Assembly: GCA_016209705.1 (NCBI GenBank)
Contig: JACQVR010000134.1
Coordinates: 1-64,000 of the forward strand
Source of the DNA: Planctomycetota bacterium
Lineage (GTDB): Bacteria; Planctomycetota; MHYJ01; JACPRB01
DNA: 64,000 nt
Direction: 5' to 3'
Position numbers and translations under genes: made by a program
The notes under the pieces: model-generated
What the model saw: the letters and a program-made list of their open reading frames with translations, nothing else
The model's database searches: none
Told to the model about the DNA's origin: nothing
In this document: one piece after another, positions 41,415 to 49,187 of the stretch
How the letters are laid out: every line of letters begins with the position of its first letter
Numbering within the stretch: position 1 is the first letter of the stretch

Positions 41415-42836
41415 GTGCTCTTCAATTCGTTCGTCTTTGTGCTCTTCCTCGCCGTCGTTTTCACGCTCGATCGCCTCACCACCCGCTGGACGCTCCGCAA
41501 GCTGTACCTCCTGATCGCCAGCTATCTCTTTTACGCGGCCTGGTATCCTCCGTTCCTGATTCTTCTTTGGATCCCGACGCTGACGAACTGGTACGCCGCA
41601 AGGCTCATCGCCGCCGCGACCAAACCTCACGTCCGACGGGCCATCCTGGCGACCAGCCTGTGCTGCGATCTTGGGATGCTCGCTTTTTTCAAGTACGCGG
41701 ACCTCCTGTGGGATATGGTGGCCACCGCGATTCAGGCGCTGGGCGTCGACATGGAGACGGGGCGTCTGAACATCCTTCTTCCCGTGGGGATCTCATTCTA
41801 CCTGTTCCAGGCGATGTCCTACACGATCGACGTCTACCGCCGACACATCGTGCCGTGGCGATCATTCCTGGACTTCGCGCTCTACGTCGCCTTTTTCCCC
41901 CAGTTGGTCGCCGGCCCCATCCTGCGAGCCGGACAATTCCTTCCTCAGTGCGAGCGCGAGCGGCGCGCCAACTCGTCGCAGGTGGGATGGGGTCTGACGT
42001 TGCTGACGATGGGGCTCTTTCACAAAGTGGTTCTGGCGGACGCGATCCTCGCTCCCGTGGTCGATCAGGTGTTCGGGGCCCGACGCGGGATCGGCTGCGC
42101 TGAGGCCTGGCTCGGAAGCTTGGCGTTCGGCAGCCAAGTCTTCTTCGACTTCTCGGGTTATTCCAGTTGTGCCATCGGAGTGGCCCTCTTGTTGGGGTGG
42201 GAATTCCCGGATAATTTTCGCTTTCCGTTCGCCGCTCTCGGATTCTCGGACTTCTGGCGGCGGTGGCACATCTCTCTCTCCACGTGGCTGAAGGACTACC
42301 TCTATGTTCCGCTGGGAGGAAATCGCCGGGGGGACGTCCGGACGTTCGCCAACCTCATGACGACCATGTTGCTGGGAGGCCTGTGGCACGGTGCGTCCTG
42401 GAAGTTCGTAATTTGGGGAGGCCTGCATGGAGCGCTCCTGGTTCTTGAAAGGGCGGGCCAGGCGACATTCGGGATCGACCGGATGAGAGAAGGTCCGATC
42501 GGACGCGCCTTCTTGTGGGCGGCCACGTCCTTCATGATCTCCTTCACGTGGCCTTTCTTTCGCGCGCCCGACTTCGCCTCCGCCGTCGCCTTGATCGAAT
42601 CGATGCTGTCGCCGGCGAGCGCGAGCGCCTTGAATCTCTCCGCCCTCAGGGTCTCCGCGGTGGTTGCGATCATCGTAGGCATGATGGCGCTGCACGGGTA
42701 CATGCGGGACCGGAGCACCGAATCCGTTTGGGGCCGCCTCTCCTGGCCCTTTCGGTCCCTCTTCTTGGCCGCCATGATTTTGTCCCTTCTTCTCGTTCCC
42801 GGGGATACTCGTGCTTTCATCTACTTCCAATTTTAG
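41415..42836 (+). CDS. MBOAT O-acyltransferase (AlgI-like)
   Basis: A 473-residue membrane-bound O-acyltransferase. Typical AlgI blocks are LLIASYLFYAAWYP at the N-terminus, LPVGISFYLFQAMSYTIDVYRR, FVAFFPQLVAGPI-like FFPQLVAGPILRAGQFLPQ, DFWRRWHISLSTWLKDYLY and LGGLWHGASWKFV with the catalytic histidine (~324). The family moves acyl groups across the membrane to modify extracellular glycans. It overlaps the following SGNH-like gene by 26 bp. Together they form the usual MBOAT plus SGNH acetylation pair, probably decorating the glycan made by the left-hand locus. Confidence 0.93.
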   Translation: MLFNSFVFVLFLAVVFTLDRLTTRWTLRKLYLLIASYLFYAAWYPPFLILLWIPTLTNWYAARLIAAATKPHVRRAILATSLCCDLGMLAFFKYADLLWDMVATAIQALGVDMETGRLNILLPVGISFYLFQAMSYTIDVYRRHIVPWRSFLDFALYVAFFPQLVAGPILRAGQFLPQCERERRANSSQVGWGLTLLTMGLFHKVVLADAILAPVVDQVFGARRGIGCAEAWLGSLAFGSQVFFDFSGYSSCAIGVALLLGWEFPDNFRFPFAALGFSDFWRRWHISLSTWLKDYLYVPLGGNRRGDVRTFANLMTTMLLGGLWHGASWKFVIWGGLHGALLVLERAGQATFGIDRMREGPIGRAFLWAATSFMISFTWPFFRAPDFASAVALIESMLSPASASALNLSALRVSAVVAIIVGMMALHGYMRDRSTESVWGRLSWPFRSLFLAAMILSLLLVPGDTRAFIYFQF

Positions 42837-43800
42837 ACCCGTGGTTGAAGGTCGCTGGGGGCGCGCCTGGTGCCTGGCCCTGTTGATGGTCTTTTCCGGC
42901 GCCGGCCTGTTGGAGGCGCTGGGGTGGAAGCACGGCGTGAAGCCGTGCTGGAGCATCGGATCCGACTCCTGGTGTCTCGAGGCCTCCGAACTCGGGCAGG
43001 GCGACATTGCGATCATCGGTTCATCGCGGGCCCTCTCCGCGGTCGAACCCAGACTCTTGTCCTCGCTGGTAGGCCGGAGCGCCCGGCAGTTGGCCATCAA
43101 CGCCACCGCGACGCTCCCGGTCCTCGAGTGGCTGGCTGATCGGGAGGACTTCGCCGGCGTTGTCCTGGCGGACGTCACTCCCCGGCTCGAGTTCCGGTCG
43201 GGATTCGAGCGTCATGCCGCCGCGATTCGCTTCCTGCAGAGTCTCCAGGACTTCCGCCGGTCCCCGGGGCGACGTCTGGAGGCCCGACTTTCGCGCCTCG
43301 TACAAAGCCGGGTGCGATTCAAACCTTTCGTCTACCATGTCGTGGCCCTCTTCTGGAACCGCTATCGGGACGGCGGCGGTCCTCTCTCAGGCATGACGGT
43401 GGAGGACACCCGATTCGTCCGGTTGGCTTACGGGGCGAATGCGAAGGATTCAGACCGGAACGGGGTCAATCCGCTCATAAGCCCGCCGGCCGCCGCAGAG
43501 GAAGTGGAAGAGCTGATGAATCGTTTCGCTCGGGCGGTCCGCGCGATCCGGCGCCGGGGAGGCCAAGTCGTGTTCCTCTTCATGCCGTCCAGCGGGGTTG
43601 TGGCCGCGCGCGAGGAGCGTCTCTTCCCGCGCCGGGAGTACTGGGACCGGCTGGCCGCTGCGACGGCCGCCGAAGCGATCCACTTCGAGGATGTCCCCGT
43701 TCTGTCCTCTTTCCGGTGTCCGGACGGAGAGCATCTCGATTGGAGGGATGCATTGAGATTCACGCAAGGACTGGCGAAAGTTCTGGGAAAGCCCCGCTGA
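42811..43800 (+). CDS. SGNH-hydrolase-like partner of MBOAT
   Basis: A 329-residue protein with an N-terminal signal anchor (~18-38, WCLALLMVFSGAGLLEAL) and a periplasmic domain. AIIGSSRALSAVEP resembles the block I Ser loop of SGNH/AlgX/AlgJ proteins; CPDGEHLDWRDALRFT near the C-terminus supplies the block V Asp-His pair. Such proteins complete transfer of the acyl group delivered by the MBOAT. Start is GTG 42811 with GGGGA upstream, overlapping the MBOAT gene; a later GTG (42841) is possible. Confidence 0.75.
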   Translation: MLSSTSNFRPVVEGRWGRAWCLALLMVFSGAGLLEALGWKHGVKPCWSIGSDSWCLEASELGQGDIAIIGSSRALSAVEPRLLSSLVGRSARQLAINATATLPVLEWLADREDFAGVVLADVTPRLEFRSGFERHAAAIRFLQSLQDFRRSPGRRLEARLSRLVQSRVRFKPFVYHVVALFWNRYRDGGGPLSGMTVEDTRFVRLAYGANAKDSDRNGVNPLISPPAAAEEVEELMNRFARAVRAIRRRGGQVVFLFMPSSGVVAAREERLFPRREYWDRLAAATAAEAIHFEDVPVLSSFRCPDGEHLDWRDALRFTQGLAKVLGKPR

Positions 43801-43824
43801 CATCCTGTCGCCTTCCAGAAACCA

Positions 43825-43852
43825 TGTAACCGTCGGCCGCAGGAGGTCGTAG
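43825..43852 (+). promoter_or_regulatory. ECF-type promoter candidate
   Basis: TGTAACC (43825-43831), 16 bases, CGTAGATAA (from 43848). It is 25 bp after the SGNH-like stop and faces the NIL-domain gene 430 bp away, with a hairpin in between, so its target may be a short untranslated or regulatory RNA. Confidence 0.45.
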
Positions 43853-44040
43853 ATAAACGGAAGGCAACGAGCTGTGTCGTGGAGCCTTCCGGACCCCGGA
43901 GGGGCGGACGCCCTGAGGCGTAAGATGGCGGCCCGGGGCATAGAAGCGGCGGCGATGCGTTCGAAGTCGGACTACGTAACGAGGCTCGTGGGACCAGACG
44001 ATAACGCAGACCCCAATCCCGTCGTAGTGCATCCGTAAGT

Positions 44041-44073
44041 AGCGGCGACCTCGGGCGGGTCGAGGTCGCCGCT
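44041..44073. terminator. Strong hairpin, terminator-like
   Basis: AGCGGCGACCTC (44041-44052), a 9-base loop and GAGGTCGCCGCT (44062-44073) give a perfect 12-bp stem. No T-tract follows, so termination efficiency is uncertain. Confidence 0.5.
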
Positions 44074-44281
44074 CATGGATGCCTGCGTCAAGCGCTTATG
44101 GGGTTCGGCGCGAAGGAGAGTTGAAGACGCATCTGCTGTTGGAACATGAGACGTTTAAGAACGCCGAAACGGAGTGACGCTGAAGTCCTGCCACGCGGCT
44201 TACAATTCCATACATCCTTTCCGACGGAGGGACACGTCATTTGCTCTTAAGCAAGACAGCCAATAGGAAAGGGAGATGTGC

Positions 44282-44532
44282 ATGAAACCGACGAGGTCGA
44301 AGACCGTACATGTGAACATGACCTTTCTCGATAGGAGCCTTGCGCGACCGATTCTCGAGGATTTCGGTCGGTATCGCGGTCCACCGTCACTATCCTTCGG
44401 GGGCGAATCACGGAGGCGGAGGCCTCGTTCGAGCTCGCAGTCACGGGCACGACGCGAAGGGTCGACGATCTCATCCGACTCAATGCGACGTGGAGGACAA
44501 CCGTCGGGGCGCTTCCCGCGGGCATTGCGTAG
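44282..44532 (+). pseudogene. Small NIL-domain protein with an apparent frameshift
   Basis: The ATG at 44282 follows AAGGGAG and encodes VHVNMTFLDRSLARPILEDFGR. From about 44376-44385 the similarity continues in a different frame as TVTILRGRITEAEASFELAV...DLIRLNATWRTTVGALPAGIA, ending with TAG at 44530-44532. Joined, this is an ~83-residue NIL domain, the ligand-binding ACT-like module found at the end of MetN and in small stand-alone proteins linked to sulfur amino acids. A single missing base (or two extra) near 44380 explains the break. It is followed by a terminator hairpin. It may be a true pseudogene or a sequencing error. Confidence 0.6.
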
Positions 44533-44572
44533 GAGGAAGGAGATGCGGCCTCCCCCCAAATGGCTCTCTCTC

Positions 44573-44611
44573 AACCCGCAGGGGGGCTGGCAAGAGTCCC
44601 TCTGCGGGTTT
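44573..44611 (+). terminator. Hairpin terminator after NIL gene
   Basis: AACCCGCAG (44573-44581) pairs with CTGCGGGTT (44602-44610), extended by GGG/CCC inside the loop. A short TTT follows. Positioned 40 bp after the NIL-frame stop. Confidence 0.6.
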
Positions 44612-44687
44612 CCCCTCAATCCGCTGTTTCTTCCGTCTGAAAGAAGTTCGAAAGAATAGGGATGTTTCGAATCAAAAGGAGTTGGAA

Positions 44688-45794
44688 ATGAGAACCCCAA
44701 CATTTATCCCCCGGCATTTGTATTTCCTCGTCTTGGTGCTTGCCGGGCTTCTGATCCCCGGCCAGGTCGTTACCCCGCAGGAAGACAACGGCCAGGGTCA
44801 GGGCCACGGCAGGAAAAAAAACTCCACCGCCACGAGCTCCTCGGATACCGCGACCACCTACAGCGGCCGGGCGACCGTGGTGAAAGCCAGCGTGCTCGGC
44901 GTCACCACCACCATCAGTGACACCGGCGACCTGCCGAGCGAAGGCGGTGCGCTGGAGGCGTCGCTCCTATCGACGAACGTCGCCGGCCTCGTGTCCGCGA
45001 ATGTCTGCCACGCGACGACCATCGGCCAGGGCCATTGCAGCAAGTCCGAGGCGTCGCTGGCCGACCTTAGTCTGACGGTCGGGGCGAACATCATTTCCTG
45101 CTCGTTCGCCATGGCGTGTGCACACGCCCAATGCGATGGGAATGGCAACGCCTCCGTCTCCGGAAGCTCGAAGCTCACCGCCCTTTCGGTGAACGGAGAG
45201 GGAGTCGCGATCTCCGGAGCGGCCAATCAGGAGAACGTGGCGTTCGTGGGTCTGAGGATCATCATCAACGAACAGATCTCGTCCGTGAACGGCAATTGCG
45301 CCGAGATCACCGTGAACGCGCTCCACGTGATCTGCACCGACGTCCTGCAGGGAACCACCCTCGCGGACGTCGTCATCTGCTCCGCTCATGCCGACATCTG
45401 TTGCGGCGGCGCGGCGGGGCCGCACGCCCAAGTCTGGGACTTTCTCACCGGCGGGGGGTTCATCACCGGCACCCCGTCCGGGGCCAAGGGGAATTTCGGA
45501 GTCGCCGGAGGGATCAAGAACGGCGCCTTCTGGGGCCACCTCAACTACATCGACCACGGCACAGGCATGCACGTCAAGCACATCACGATCACGGGATACG
45601 ATGCGACCGGTCCGAACGAGCGGCGTATCACGGGGACCTGTCGGATCGACGGAGAGGAGGGCCACACCTTCTCCGTCTTCGCGGCCGACAACGGAGAGCC
45701 CGGGACCAACGACACGTTCAATATCTTCCTTTCGAACGGCTATTCCGCCGGCGGATACCTCGGAGGAGGCAACATCCAGCTACACATGAACTGA
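44688..45794 (+). CDS. Secreted choice-of-anchor-P / post-COAP-1 type protein
   Basis: A 368-residue secreted protein. A signal peptide (~1-32, YFLVLVLAGLLIPGQVV) is followed by a Gly/Gln/Lys-rich stretch, then a domain with several cysteines (NVCHATT, GHCSKS, AMACAHAQCDGNG, CADICCGGAAG-like HADICCGG) and regular short beta-strand patterning. The last ~100 residues, LTGGGFITGTPSG through FGVAGGIKNGAFWGHLNYID to HITITGY, match the post-COAP-1 domain pattern as I remember it. AAGGAG precedes the ATG perfectly; upstream in-frame codons lack a site. No C-terminal sorting tail is present. Function is unknown; probably cell-surface or matrix. Confidence 0.7.
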   Translation: MRTPTFIPRHLYFLVLVLAGLLIPGQVVTPQEDNGQGQGHGRKKNSTATSSSDTATTYSGRATVVKASVLGVTTTISDTGDLPSEGGALEASLLSTNVAGLVSANVCHATTIGQGHCSKSEASLADLSLTVGANIISCSFAMACAHAQCDGNGNASVSGSSKLTALSVNGEGVAISGAANQENVAFVGLRIIINEQISSVNGNCAEITVNALHVICTDVLQGTTLADVVICSAHADICCGGAAGPHAQVWDFLTGGGFITGTPSGAKGNFGVAGGIKNGAFWGHLNYIDHGTGMHVKHITITGYDATGPNERRITGTCRIDGEEGHTFSVFAADNGEPGTNDTFNIFLSNGYSAGGYLGGGNIQLHMN

Positions 45795-46165
45795 TCGCTG
45801 ATCCGGAAGTCAGGGGGTGAGGGAGCCTTGGGGCTCTCTTCCCCCCATACCCTCGGACGGCAACCCCGCAAAGCGACGCGGCCCCGCATGGCTCTCGTGG
45901 AGAAATGTCCTTGGCGTCCCGCGAGCGAGGCCTCGATCGCCTCATGCAGGAAGGGGCGCAATTCGCCATCTACACGGATCGACTCGATCACGGTGGACAC
46001 AGGTTGGGTCGCACCATCGGTGCTTGTGTTCTTGAGCCGGGCGAGCAAGCCCTCGGGCGTCGCGAGGAGGCCTGCGTGCAAACGAGAACCGCCAATGGTG
46101 CCCATCACCAGCTCGATGCCAACGTAAGGCCTCCCGTCTTTCGGGTCGCCACCGTGCGAATTCAA
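45740..46165 (-). CDS. Hypothetical protein (weak)
   Basis: A possible 141-residue leftward frame starting at a TTG, reading GIELVMGTIGGSRLHAGLLATPEGLLARL and TVIESIRVDGELRPFLHEAIEASL. Codon third positions look moderately GC-rich, as in a real gene, but I recognise no family, no ribosome site is clear and its 3' end overlaps the COAP gene by 55 bp. It may be a fragment of the adjoining mobile element. Confidence 0.25.
   Translation of the reverse strand: MNSHGGDPKDGRPYVGIELVMGTIGGSRLHAGLLATPEGLLARLKNTSTDGATQPVSTVIESIRVDGELRPFLHEAIEASLAGRQGHFSTRAMRGRVALRGCRPRVWGEESPKAPSPPDFRISDQFMCSWMLPPPRYPPAE
45821..45838 (+). terminator. Hairpin terminator after COAP gene
   Basis: GGGAGCC and GGCTCTC pair over 7 bp (one G-T) around a 4-base loop, 26 bp after the stop; followed by ttcccccc rather than a long T-run. 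Confidence 0.45.
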
Positions 46166-46207
46166 CGGAATCGTATTCAGTGAAGTCGATCTAGTGGACG
46201 CCGAGAT

Positions 46208-46220
46208 GTAACTGAGTTAC
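46208..46220. promoter_or_regulatory. Operator-like palindrome GTAAC-tga-GTTAC
   Basis: A perfect 5-bp inverted repeat 8 bp upstream of the toxin start, positioned where an autoregulating antitoxin would bind. Confidence 0.4.
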
Positions 46221-46227
46221 AATCAGA

Positions 46228-46542
46228 GTGCAAGAGATGGGGAAGCGGCCAGACAAGCACAAGGACGTATTGCCTCGAACCCGCGAGCGAATGGTCAGCG
46301 GACGTTACCGAGACACGCGGCACGCGACAGAGCGGAAGGACGAGCGTCGCATCGGCCTTCCCGAAATTCGTCAAGTAATCGAGAGTGGCTGGCATGAGAA
46401 GAGCAAGGACGAGTTCAAGATCGAATGGCAGGCGTGGAACTACGCCATTCGAGGAAAGACGATCGACGGACGGGCGCTCCGAATCGCCATCTCGTTCGAT
46501 GAGGAAGACTGGCTGCTCATTATCACTGCGATTGAGCTGTAG
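46228..46542 (+). CDS. Putative toxin, DUF4258-like
   Basis: A 104-residue basic protein with TRHATERKDERRIGLPEIRQVIESG followed by a beta-rich part (ALRIAISFDEEDWLLIITAIEL), the layout of DUF4258 / RelE-MqsR-like ribonuclease toxins. The start is GTG 46228; ATG 46237 is an alternative. It is 3 bp upstream of a helix-turn-helix protein gene with a palindrome ahead of both, the typical arrangement of a toxin-first (MqsRA/HigBA-like) module. Toxicity is inferred only from family and context. Confidence 0.65.
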   Translation: MQEMGKRPDKHKDVLPRTRERMVSGRYRDTRHATERKDERRIGLPEIRQVIESGWHEKSKDEFKIEWQAWNYAIRGKTIDGRALRIAISFDEEDWLLIITAIEL

Positions 46543-46545
46543 CCG

Positions 46546-47025
46546 ATGAGGCGGAGGATGACCATGAATAAGGTGCTGGACAGAAAGCGTCAGGAGATGC
46601 TCGTGTACGAGGGGTTCGGGTTTCCCGTTGTGCTGGTCCACGTACCGATGGTGCGTGTGAGGGGAGCCTGGACGCCGGACGTAGACTACAACAAACTCAC
46701 GAATCGGCTCCTGAAGGCGCTTGCTCGAAAGCCGGCTCGACTGACCGGGAACGAAGTCCGCTTCATTCGGCATTCGGTCTCGATGACGCTGGAGCAGTTC
46801 GCACGCCGATTCGGCGTGACGCATCCGGCCGTCATCAAGTGGGAGCGCGCCGGCAATCGCCCGACCGTGATGGCTTGGGCTGTCGAGAAGGACATCCGAC
46901 TGGAGATCCTGCGCTCTCGCTCGGACCTCGAGCCGAAGGAGTTCATGTCGGCGTACGCAGACCTCAGGGATGAAGCGGCCGCGCGACCGGAGCGCATTCG
47001 TCTTGAGGTCTCACAAACGGCGTAG
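46546..47025 (+). CDS. Putative HTH antitoxin, MqsA/YgiT-like
   Basis: A 159-residue protein. The C-terminal half is an Xre-type helix-turn-helix: RLTGNEVRFIRHSVSMTLEQFARRFGVTHPAVIKWERAGNRP. The N-terminal part has FGFPVVLVHVPMVRV, which may be the toxin-binding region; it lacks the zinc cysteines of true MqsA. The real start may be the ATG at 46561 (MTMNKVL). It ends exactly where the reversed integrase remnant becomes recognisable, so the pair seems to have been inserted into or have replaced the integrase 3' part. Confidence 0.7.
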   Translation: MRRRMTMNKVLDRKRQEMLVYEGFGFPVVLVHVPMVRVRGAWTPDVDYNKLTNRLLKALARKPARLTGNEVRFIRHSVSMTLEQFARRFGVTHPAVIKWERAGNRPTVMAWAVEKDIRLEILRSRSDLEPKEFMSAYADLRDEAAARPERIRLEVSQTA

Positions 47026-47471
47026 ATGGTCGCCGGCTCGATCTCGTTCTTGTCGATCCGTTCCGCTAGGAGTTTTCTCCACGCCTTCAGATGCGCCCGC
47101 GTAATGGCGCCGGGCGGTTGCGTCGGACCGACGAAAGCGACGAACGGACGCACCGTCTGAAGGACCCGGCTCAGGCTTGATTTCTTGTACTCCCTGCGAT
47201 ACTCGTCCTCGTAAAGCTTGAGCGCTTCCTGGAGCGTTTTGGGTCTGGCAGCGCTCATGAGGGTCGGAGCGGTAGGAATCACAGGAACCTTGGCCGCTTC
47301 AGCCTTCGCCCGGCGGATCGCTTCTTCGAGGTCAAGCGTTTGCAAGTTGACCCACCGCCGGACGCCGTTGGCCCGATGGTCGAACCACCAGCGTCGATGG
47401 CGAAGGTAAAGCGAGCCGACTTCCGTGCCCTCCACGACGACGGCCACGCGGGACGACTTCTTGCGACCCAT
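47025..47471 (-). pseudogene. Truncated tyrosine-recombinase (integrase) N-terminus
   Basis: From ATG 47471 (preceded by AAGGAGG) the frame encodes MGRKKSSRVAVVVEGTEVGS, an arm-binding-like region, then a SAM-like core-binding domain (TLQEALKLYEDEYRREYKKSSLSRVLQTVRPF...ITRAHLKAWRKLLAERI). After about 150 residues similarity stops at the antitoxin 3' end; the frame runs on only as antisense. The catalytic domain with the R-H-R-Y residues is missing. It lies 88 bp from the 3' end of tRNA-Pro, the usual place for an integrase of an element inserted in that tRNA. Confidence 0.75.
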
Positions 47472-47558
47472 GGACGCCTCCTTGCGGAAAGCGTCCCTCT
47501 CGACGGGGCCATCTTACCGGAGACATGTCTCCGGCGAAACCCCTTATAACCCATCTAA

Positions 47559-47633
47559 TCGGGGCGGCGGGATTTGAACCCACGACCTCTTGGTCCCGAA
47601 CCAAGCGCTCTAGCCAGACTGAGCCACGCCCCG
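47559..47633 (-). tRNA. tRNA-Pro(CGG)
   Basis: A 75-base cloverleaf on the minus strand. Acceptor CGGGGCG pairs with CGCCCCG, with discriminator A; T8 and a D-arm GGCTCAG; anticodon stem CTTGG/CCAAG around loop TTCGGGA, giving anticodon CGG; T-arm GTGGGTTCAAATCCCGC-like. The 3' CCA is not encoded. Its 3' end faces the integrase remnant. Confidence 0.93.
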
Positions 47634-47691
47634 ACGAAGGAAGGTTCGAAGGGATGGAAAGACGGTGAGGACCGGCGTCCGCGGTTCGCCG

Positions 47692-48444
47692 TTAGCGGTC
47701 CGCCATCAGCTTCAGGTATCGGCGCTCCTTGCGAAGGCTGTCGAGGTCGCTGTCCTGCCTCATATGGTCGAAGTCGCGGTCGGTATCGAATCCCGCCTTG
47801 ATCGAGAGCTCCAGCCAGTCGAGCGCCTCTTCCTTGTCCCCCACGAGGGCATAACCGCAGCAAACGTTGTAAGCGCTCGTGGCCGCGAACCGGCGCGCGC
47901 CCCGATTGTCCGACTCGTGGAACGCGTGGTACAACCGCTTGAAGCCCTTGATGGAATCCTTGTATTCCTTGTCGTTGTGAGCCTGGAAGTACTCCTGGAA
48001 CTCCTCCTGCATCGCCTGCCCGTCTTCCGGCGGATTCTCCTTGGCATCCTTGATGATCTTGGCGTCGTCGGAGGCGCGCTTGATCGCCCGCAGATCTCGC
48101 TGTAGGTTGTCGCGCTGTTCGTCGAGCTGCGCCAGTTTCCGTTCGATGTCGCGCGCCTTCTTGTCTCCCTCGCGCGACGCCGGATCTTCCGCCTTCTTTT
48201 CGTCAGCGGGCTTCTTCTCCTTTTCCTTTTCCTTTTCCGCCGGCTTGTCCGCGGGTTTCTGCCGGGACAACTCCTCGTCGAGGATCTTGCTGATCTGCTC
48301 CAGGATCTTGGCCCGTTCTTCTTCGAGCCGTTTCTTCACCACAGCCATGATGTTCTTCTTGACCTGCTCCGGATCATCCTGGGAGTAGGCAGGCTGTGCG
48401 ACGAAGGCAACGGCGGCGATCGCCAACGCGAAGCGGATTTTCAT
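47692..48444 (-). CDS. Exported TPR protein with TPR end-of-group domain
   Basis: A 250-residue protein with a signal peptide (MKIRFALAIAAVAFVAQPAYS, cleavage near residue 21). A highly charged Lys/Glu coiled coil (~residues 28-130, including a run of alternating K and E) precedes TPR-like helices and the C-terminal block GDKEEALDWLELSIKAGFDT...DSDLDSLRKERRYLKLM, characteristic of the TPR end-of-group family common in Planctomycetota. The start has AGGAGG at ideal spacing; longer in-frame extensions are not used. Probably periplasmic; role unknown. Confidence 0.8.
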   Translation of the reverse strand: MKIRFALAIAAVAFVAQPAYSQDDPEQVKKNIMAVVKKRLEEERAKILEQISKILDEELSRQKPADKPAEKEKEKEKKPADEKKAEDPASREGDKKARDIERKLAQLDEQRDNLQRDLRAIKRASDDAKIIKDAKENPPEDGQAMQEEFQEYFQAHNDKEYKDSIKGFKRLYHAFHESDNRGARRFAATSAYNVCCGYALVGDKEEALDWLELSIKAGFDTDRDFDHMRQDSDLDSLRKERRYLKLMADR

Positions 48445-48523
48445 ACGAGCCTCCTGTGTGGAGAGGATTCTAGTAATACGGTCGCCCCAGGTCAAATGGC
48501 GGAAGAGATTTGCGAGGACCTCA

Positions 48524-48582
48524 ACCCGCCTTCGCCCCGCCCGTTCATCGGACTTTCCTGAAGAATGGGCGGGGCTTCGGCG
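48524..48582. repeat. Dispersed 59-bp inverted-repeat element, copy 1
   Basis: CCCGCC-ttc-GCCCCGCCC and GGGCGGGGC-ttc-GGCGGG form a long hairpin around gttcatcggactttcctga. The same 59 bp occur at 57486-57544 with a single difference. This copy is in the divergent region between the TPR protein and the FlgM-like gene. Confidence 0.9.
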
Positions 48583-48719
48583 GGCTGAGCCTGACCGAGC
48601 GGAAGGAACTTTTTGAGGCGGGCTCAAGATTTTCCGGTGACCGGCCGATATACTTTCTGACAGGCGCCGAACGCTTCCGCGGGACCCGCGCTCTCCCGCG
48701 CGGGATTCAGGAGGATCCG

Positions 48720-48995
48720 ATGGAGATCGGAAGGACGGAAGGCGTTGCGGGGCCAGGTAGGATCGAGGGGATTCGGGTAGATCGGCTCCAGTCCGTTTCG
48801 GTCCCCCAGGCGCCCGCCGCCGCAGATCGAATCGAAGTATCCGAGGTAGGACGGCTTGTCGCGGAAAGCCTGACGTTGCCCGAGGTACGCTTGGAGCGCA
48901 TCGCGGAATTGAAACAGGCCGTGATGTCGGGTACCTACTTGAGCGAGGCGCGCCTCCTGGGCGCAATCGAGAAGTTTCTCGAGGAAGTTCGCTGA
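48720..48995 (+). CDS. FlgM-like anti-sigma-28 family protein
   Basis: A 91-residue protein whose C-terminal half, DRIEVSEVGRLVAESLTLPEVRLERIAELKQAVMSGTYLSEARLLGAIEKFLEEV, fits the FlgM family (helices that hold sigma-28), given here in positions ~38-91. CAGGAGG precedes the ATG. No flagellar gene lies in the window; it stands just upstream of the chaperone cluster. It could be part of a dispersed flagellar regulon or an independent anti-sigma factor. Confidence 0.75.
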   Translation: MEIGRTEGVAGPGRIEGIRVDRLQSVSVPQAPAAADRIEVSEVGRLVAESLTLPEVRLERIAELKQAVMSGTYLSEARLLGAIEKFLEEVR

Positions 48996-49187
48996 AGGCG
49001 CGTCGGAGTAAAATGCCGTCGCGCTCCCATTAGAAACACCTGTCAACCCTCCCGTTCGACAGACACTACCACGGCTTTGTCCCATCTGCCATCATGTCTG
49101 CCACTCTGGCAATCCGCGGATGCGTCTGGCGGTCTGATTATTAGCATATGTAGCTGAATGGGTTATATTTCATTCGGGCACGAGAGC

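Larger units (their letters stand above)
43801..44281. other. 481-bp intergenic region
   Basis: Holds an ECF-type motif (43825-43852) and a strong hairpin (44041-44073). No credible gene. Confidence 0.5.
45795..46227. other. 433-bp region between COAP gene and toxin/antitoxin pair
   Basis: Contains the terminator at 45821, the weak leftward frame noted at 45740-46165 and a GTAAC-tga-GTTAC palindrome just before the toxin gene. It probably includes the left boundary of the small integrated element, but I find no clear attachment repeat. Confidence 0.4.

Noticed and set aside
43973-43999. Further ECF-type motif (CGTAACG ... CGATAAC)
   Set aside because: The spacing is two bases too long and the -10 block is off consensus.
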